From positions 12,343,001-12,407,000 of the forward strand of contig NC_091972.1 of NCBI RefSeq assembly GCF_036711975.1: a stretch of 64,000 nucleotides of DNA, in the 5' to 3' direction. The notes beneath the pieces were generated by a model, which saw nothing but the letters and a program-made list of their open reading frames with translations, had not been told where the DNA came from and did no database searches. Origin of the DNA: Onthophagus taurus. Lineage: Eukaryota; Arthropoda; Insecta; Coleoptera; Scarabaeidae. Within the stretch, counting starts at the first letter, position 1, and each line of letters starts with the position of its first letter. Position numbers and translations under genes: made by a program. Below, piece after piece: positions 62,601 to 64,000 of the stretch.

Positions 62601-64000
62601 TAACACTAGACCTTCTACTTTTAACTGTTATTCAGCGTTAGAATGTTGTATATTTTTCATTAAATCAAATCTAGAACTAACACTAGACCTAGAACTAGAC
62701 ACAATCTGATTTAGCCGTCTTAAGAGACGTTCGGCTAAACCCGAATGTTTCTAGTTCTAGATCTAGTGTTAGTTCTAGTGACAGTGCTAGGTAGCACTAG
62801 TTAGCATTAGATAACGCTAGGTTGTATATTTGTATTGAACTAAAACTAGAACTAACACTAGACCTAGAACTAGAAACATTCTAGATATTTTCTAGTTCTA
62901 GGTCTAATGTTAGTTCTAGTTTTACAGTAGCACTACCACTAGATCTAAAACTAGAATCATTCTGGTTTAGTCGTCTTGAGAGATGTGCGGCTAAACCAGA
63001 ATGTTTCTAGCTCTAGTGTTAGTTTTAATTGTTATATAGCGTTAAATTGTAGTAAAACTAGAATTAACACCAACATTAGCACCAAGACTAGACTTAGAAT
63101 TAGAATCATTTGGGTATTGCGTCTTTTCAGACGGCTAAACTCGAATATTTCTAGTTCTAGGTCTAGTCACGAATAACTAGATCTAACACTAGCATTAGAA
63201 CTAAGACTAGACCTAAAACCTAAAAATCTATATTTTACTAAATTAGTTAAAAGGATGGATATTTTCATGAAATTAAATGAAACTTTAGTTATAATTGAAT
63301 AATATAATATGTATAGAATAACAAATTACGAAACGAATTAATACTTTGTTTTAATTGCAGTTGTTTTGTATTTAAATCACCATCATATATGCACCATTTC
63401 TTGCGCTAATTGCTCATATTTCGAATGTTCGCGACTAACATCACGGCCATATAGCCAGAATTATGGGAGTTCGTGTGTCAGAATTGCGCAAGTTTCAATT
63501 GGTAGGGTCCACCGACGACGACGTCCGACTATTCGAGCAGATTTATTAAACTGAATTAATTATGCTGTTCTTAATTAAACGCTTCTCTTACTGAGCCGAG
63601 GTATGTATACCCACTTCAAAGACCTCGACTGCCAAAACCCGCCGCTCATATTTTATAACTTAATAGAAATCCTAACAATCCACGTTAAGTTTAATTTAGA
63701 AACAACATAATAAGAAAGTAGTTGTTTTATTGATTAAATTAGAAATGGAGGTAGAATCTTTTTAGTTTATTCAAAACGTAACGTGGATTGATTGAAACTC
63801 AGTCTGAGTGAGATCTGAACGAATTGGCTTAATGACACTTCAATTTTCCATTACCTTGGAGTGATTTCCATCGACGAAAAACTCCGCCTCGGTGCGTCCC
63901 ACTCCTGTGGCTATTGGGGGAGCGTTGAATTCATCGTATATGCCACCTTCGCCTTGACTCTGTTCCTCTAAAAGGTCAGATCGACCTGTTTCGGCAAACG
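50689..64000 (-). CDS. mspo: M-spondin / mindin (Spondin_N plus one thrombospondin type-1 repeat), 5' end outside the window
   Basis: Six exons in transcript order: 63855-64000 (partial), 60095-60199, 55938-56117, 54022-54296, 51218-51369 and 50689-50885, joining in frame to give 350 residues. The first three carry the second half of a Spondin_N domain: FAETGRSDLLEEQSQGEGG, GRTEAEFFVDGNHSK, ISKIIPSPDWFIGIDSFDLC, then VDAGTDNGFTFTAPNWP and RYPSHPAGSFFYP ... FQFIK. Exon 54022-54296 is a Glu/Ser-rich linker (VKEYELSEVFHHSEDD...). Exon 51218-51369 has RQADEATTRVSLQDMIPRGN and a basic stretch (KDHRRKKYRKPKKTR). The last exon is one thrombospondin type-1 repeat with six cysteines (GEWGPWSACSKSCGIG ... 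LCPPLLETKWCGSARSC) ending SYFQW. The WxxW motif is the usual C-mannosylation site. Spondin_N plus a single terminal repeat is the mindin/Spondin-2 architecture, Drosophila M-spondin: a secreted matrix protein, in flies linked to muscle attachment sites. The signal peptide and domain start lie beyond 64000. Confidence 0.87.
52972..53783 (+). pseudogene. Transposase C-terminal zinc-finger fragment, split by a hAT insertion
   Basis: One frame runs KYCSTQLFGFTSLTDKGRKK (from about 52972), then GDAKEEEYYCLISDEKHED, SEDWVKCCKCNLWVHENC and ISGETASR up to 53188. After the 558-bp insertion the frame resumes at 53755 with GFICDLCDD and a stop at 53781-53783. The C..C / W.H..C / F.C..C pattern resembles the zinc-finger tail found on pogo/Tigger-like insect transposases. 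Only this C-terminal part is present. The exact fit across the insertion shows the fragment was intact when the hAT copy landed. Confidence 0.65.
53189..53746 (+). mobile_element. hAT derivative, copy 2, with a perfect 8-bp target duplication
   Basis: ATCTAGAG stands at 53181-53188 and again at 53747-53754, directly bordering the element. The right end TTCCACCACTA matches the right end of copy 1 (CCCACCACTA). Both ends carry GGATATCCGG or GCCGGATA motifs: one cluster at about 53200-53235 and a tandem GCCGGATA cluster at 53685-53730. From 53322 to 53668 it matches copy 1, including one A-B pair of the 182-bp satellite monomers (landmarks at 53416 and 53596). There is no transposase, so it is non-autonomous. 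Confidence 0.85.
55391..55470 (-). repeat. Diverged copy of the Spondin_N exon 3' end and donor site (distal)
   Basis: The minus strand reads codons for AIDTLQFIK followed by the donor GTAACGACG, against AIGTFQFIK and GTAACGACG in the real exon end at 55938. The following intron start (CAGAAATTGCTTTATTAATTA) is shared too. Upstream of the short match the frame is interrupted. Confidence 0.7.
55561..55650 (-). repeat. Diverged copy of the Spondin_N exon 3' end and donor site (proximal)
   Basis: The minus strand reads TIDTIQFIK followed by GTATAACG, then the same CAGAAATTGCTTTATTAATTA intron start. The spacing to the distal copy is about 170 bp and to the true exon end about 343 bp, consistent with tandem duplication and later loss of most of one unit. 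Confidence 0.7.
56500..58560 (+). repeat. Degenerate minisatellite of GAAATTCTT-type units
   Basis: Dozens of short diverged units of the kind TTGAAATTCTTAGAAATTCC, about 20-24 bp, run from about 56500 to 57110 and resume from about 57540 to 58560. The two halves are separated by a LINE fragment, so the array was probably continuous before that insertion. The open frame 58033-58326 is a by-product of the repeat. Confidence 0.7.
57120..57535 (+). mobile_element. LINE fragment (end of RT ORF) inside the minisatellite
   Basis: Plus-strand frames read SYLGTKLTTDGRIRKEIERR (the YLG block), RMPKLALPWVPTKKTNQGRP and KVAWISSIQRAMSERK, the C-terminal end of an insect LINE RT ORF. The block with the YG.E.W motif is deleted and stops are present. 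Confidence 0.75.
61148..62436. mobile_element. hAT element with 8-bp target duplication, inserted in the CTAG satellite
   Basis: It starts CAGTGTTG at 61148 and ends CATCACTG at 62436 (terminal CAGTG/CACTG). ACTATTAC is found at 61140-61147 and at 62437-62444, a perfect 8-bp duplication as hAT elements make. Both ends carry clustered GGGTATTTACCC / TACCCGGGTA subterminal motifs (61160-61240 and 62335-62425). Between about 62205 and 62320 the minus strand holds a short acidic frame (IEEEDDEDVEDEELSTIKDV) that may be a leftover of the element's own gene. Most of the interior is a nested LINE. Confidence 0.85.
61260..62200 (+). mobile_element. RTE-like LINE fragment nested in the hAT element
   Basis: An open frame (61265-61744) carries the reverse-transcriptase segment HHSPQSAFKQLDWTQKGINI, the catalytic box LRYADDIVLISDSLGEIKQM and the following VLNINKKNINIGDNEIERV. 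After a frameshift the sequence continues with NQTSELNRRIL, FNQCVFPIMT, GSETLTLTVTTARRVQVAQR, LRDYIRNEDLRRRTGVNDVV and KWNWTGHVVRMKNEQWTKWL, the conserved end of RTE-type ORFs. The tail is a run of ATAATAATCATAATAA typical of short-repeat 3' ends. The endonuclease and first RT blocks are absent (5' truncation), and several frameshifts and stops follow. Confidence 0.85.

Larger units (their letters stand above)
61020..63225. repeat. CTAG-rich palindromic satellite (split by a hAT insertion)
   Basis: Present at 61030-61139 and 62445-63225. Units combine TCTAGTTCTAGNTCTAGTGT and TTAGTTCTAG in one direction with their reverse complement (GAACTAACACTAGACCTAG), so each unit is itself a large palindrome. 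Units are joined by a hairpin spacer GTTTAGCC-N-GGCTAAAC containing CGTCT..AGACG, at 62471-62502, 62709-62740, 62965-62996 and a degraded one ending at 63140. Spacer-to-spacer distances are about 238, 256 and 148 bp. Confidence 0.8.
60200..63854 (-). other. M-spondin intron with satellite, hAT and LINE nested insertions
   Basis: Between the first two visible exons. 60210-61020 is unassigned, though 60340-60560 is GC-richer and could be a conserved noncoding element. 61020-63225 is the nested repeat stack described separately. 63230-63850 is unassigned. Confidence 0.6.

Overview
The window looks like AT-rich insect nuclear DNA, probably from a beetle. This is inferred from intron-bearing cuticle-type genes (peritrophin-like chitin-binding proteins, an Osiris-like protein, a glycine-rich secreted protein), short introns with GT..AG borders, arthropod TCAGT initiators, and a dense load of decayed LINEs, hAT and mariner elements. 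No database search was possible, so species and orthology are inferences from motifs.

Layout. 1-11.6 kb is mostly gene-poor, with a decayed hAT/ZBED-like transposase on the minus strand near 3.4-3.75 kb. A possible small secreted-protein gene sits at 11.7-12.3 kb (+), but its signal-peptide exon is out of frame by one base. 13.3-16.1 kb holds two LINE remnants (-). A CPAP1-type chitin-binding gene (-) spans 17.3-21.1 kb. A Jockey/CR1-like LINE scrap lies at 23.4-23.9 kb and a degenerate 22-bp minisatellite at 24.9-25.9 kb. A three-exon PTB/PID adaptor gene (+) with a 30-nt microexon occupies 26.9-27.8 kb, and a second chitin-binding gene (-) 28.6-29.4 kb. Another LINE remnant is at 32.1-32.8 kb. 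A complete but dead mariner-like element with about 390-bp inverted repeats is at 33.87-36.05 kb. A glycine-rich secreted protein gene (+) at 36.8-37.5 kb converges on an Osiris-like gene (-) at 38.3-42.9 kb. A hAT element with an internal satellite lies at about 47.0-48.1 kb.

From 50.7 kb to the right edge the window is occupied by an M-spondin/mindin gene (-). Six exons are visible; the 5' end is outside the window. Its introns hold a transposase fragment interrupted by a second copy of the satellite-bearing hAT, two decoy copies of one exon's 3' end, a long degenerate minisatellite split by a LINE, and a nested stack: a CTAG-rich palindromic satellite, a hAT element with a perfect 8-bp target duplication inside it, and an RTE-like LINE inside the hAT.

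Four or five of the seven genes or gene candidates encode predicted secreted cuticle or extracellular-matrix proteins (two single-domain chitin binders, a glycine-rich protein, M-spondin, and Osiris as a secretory/endosomal cuticle factor), so epidermal cuticle and matrix formation is the common theme. The PTB adaptor is the only clear cytoplasmic protein. All exon joins reported here were checked by hand for phase and for GT/AG borders.
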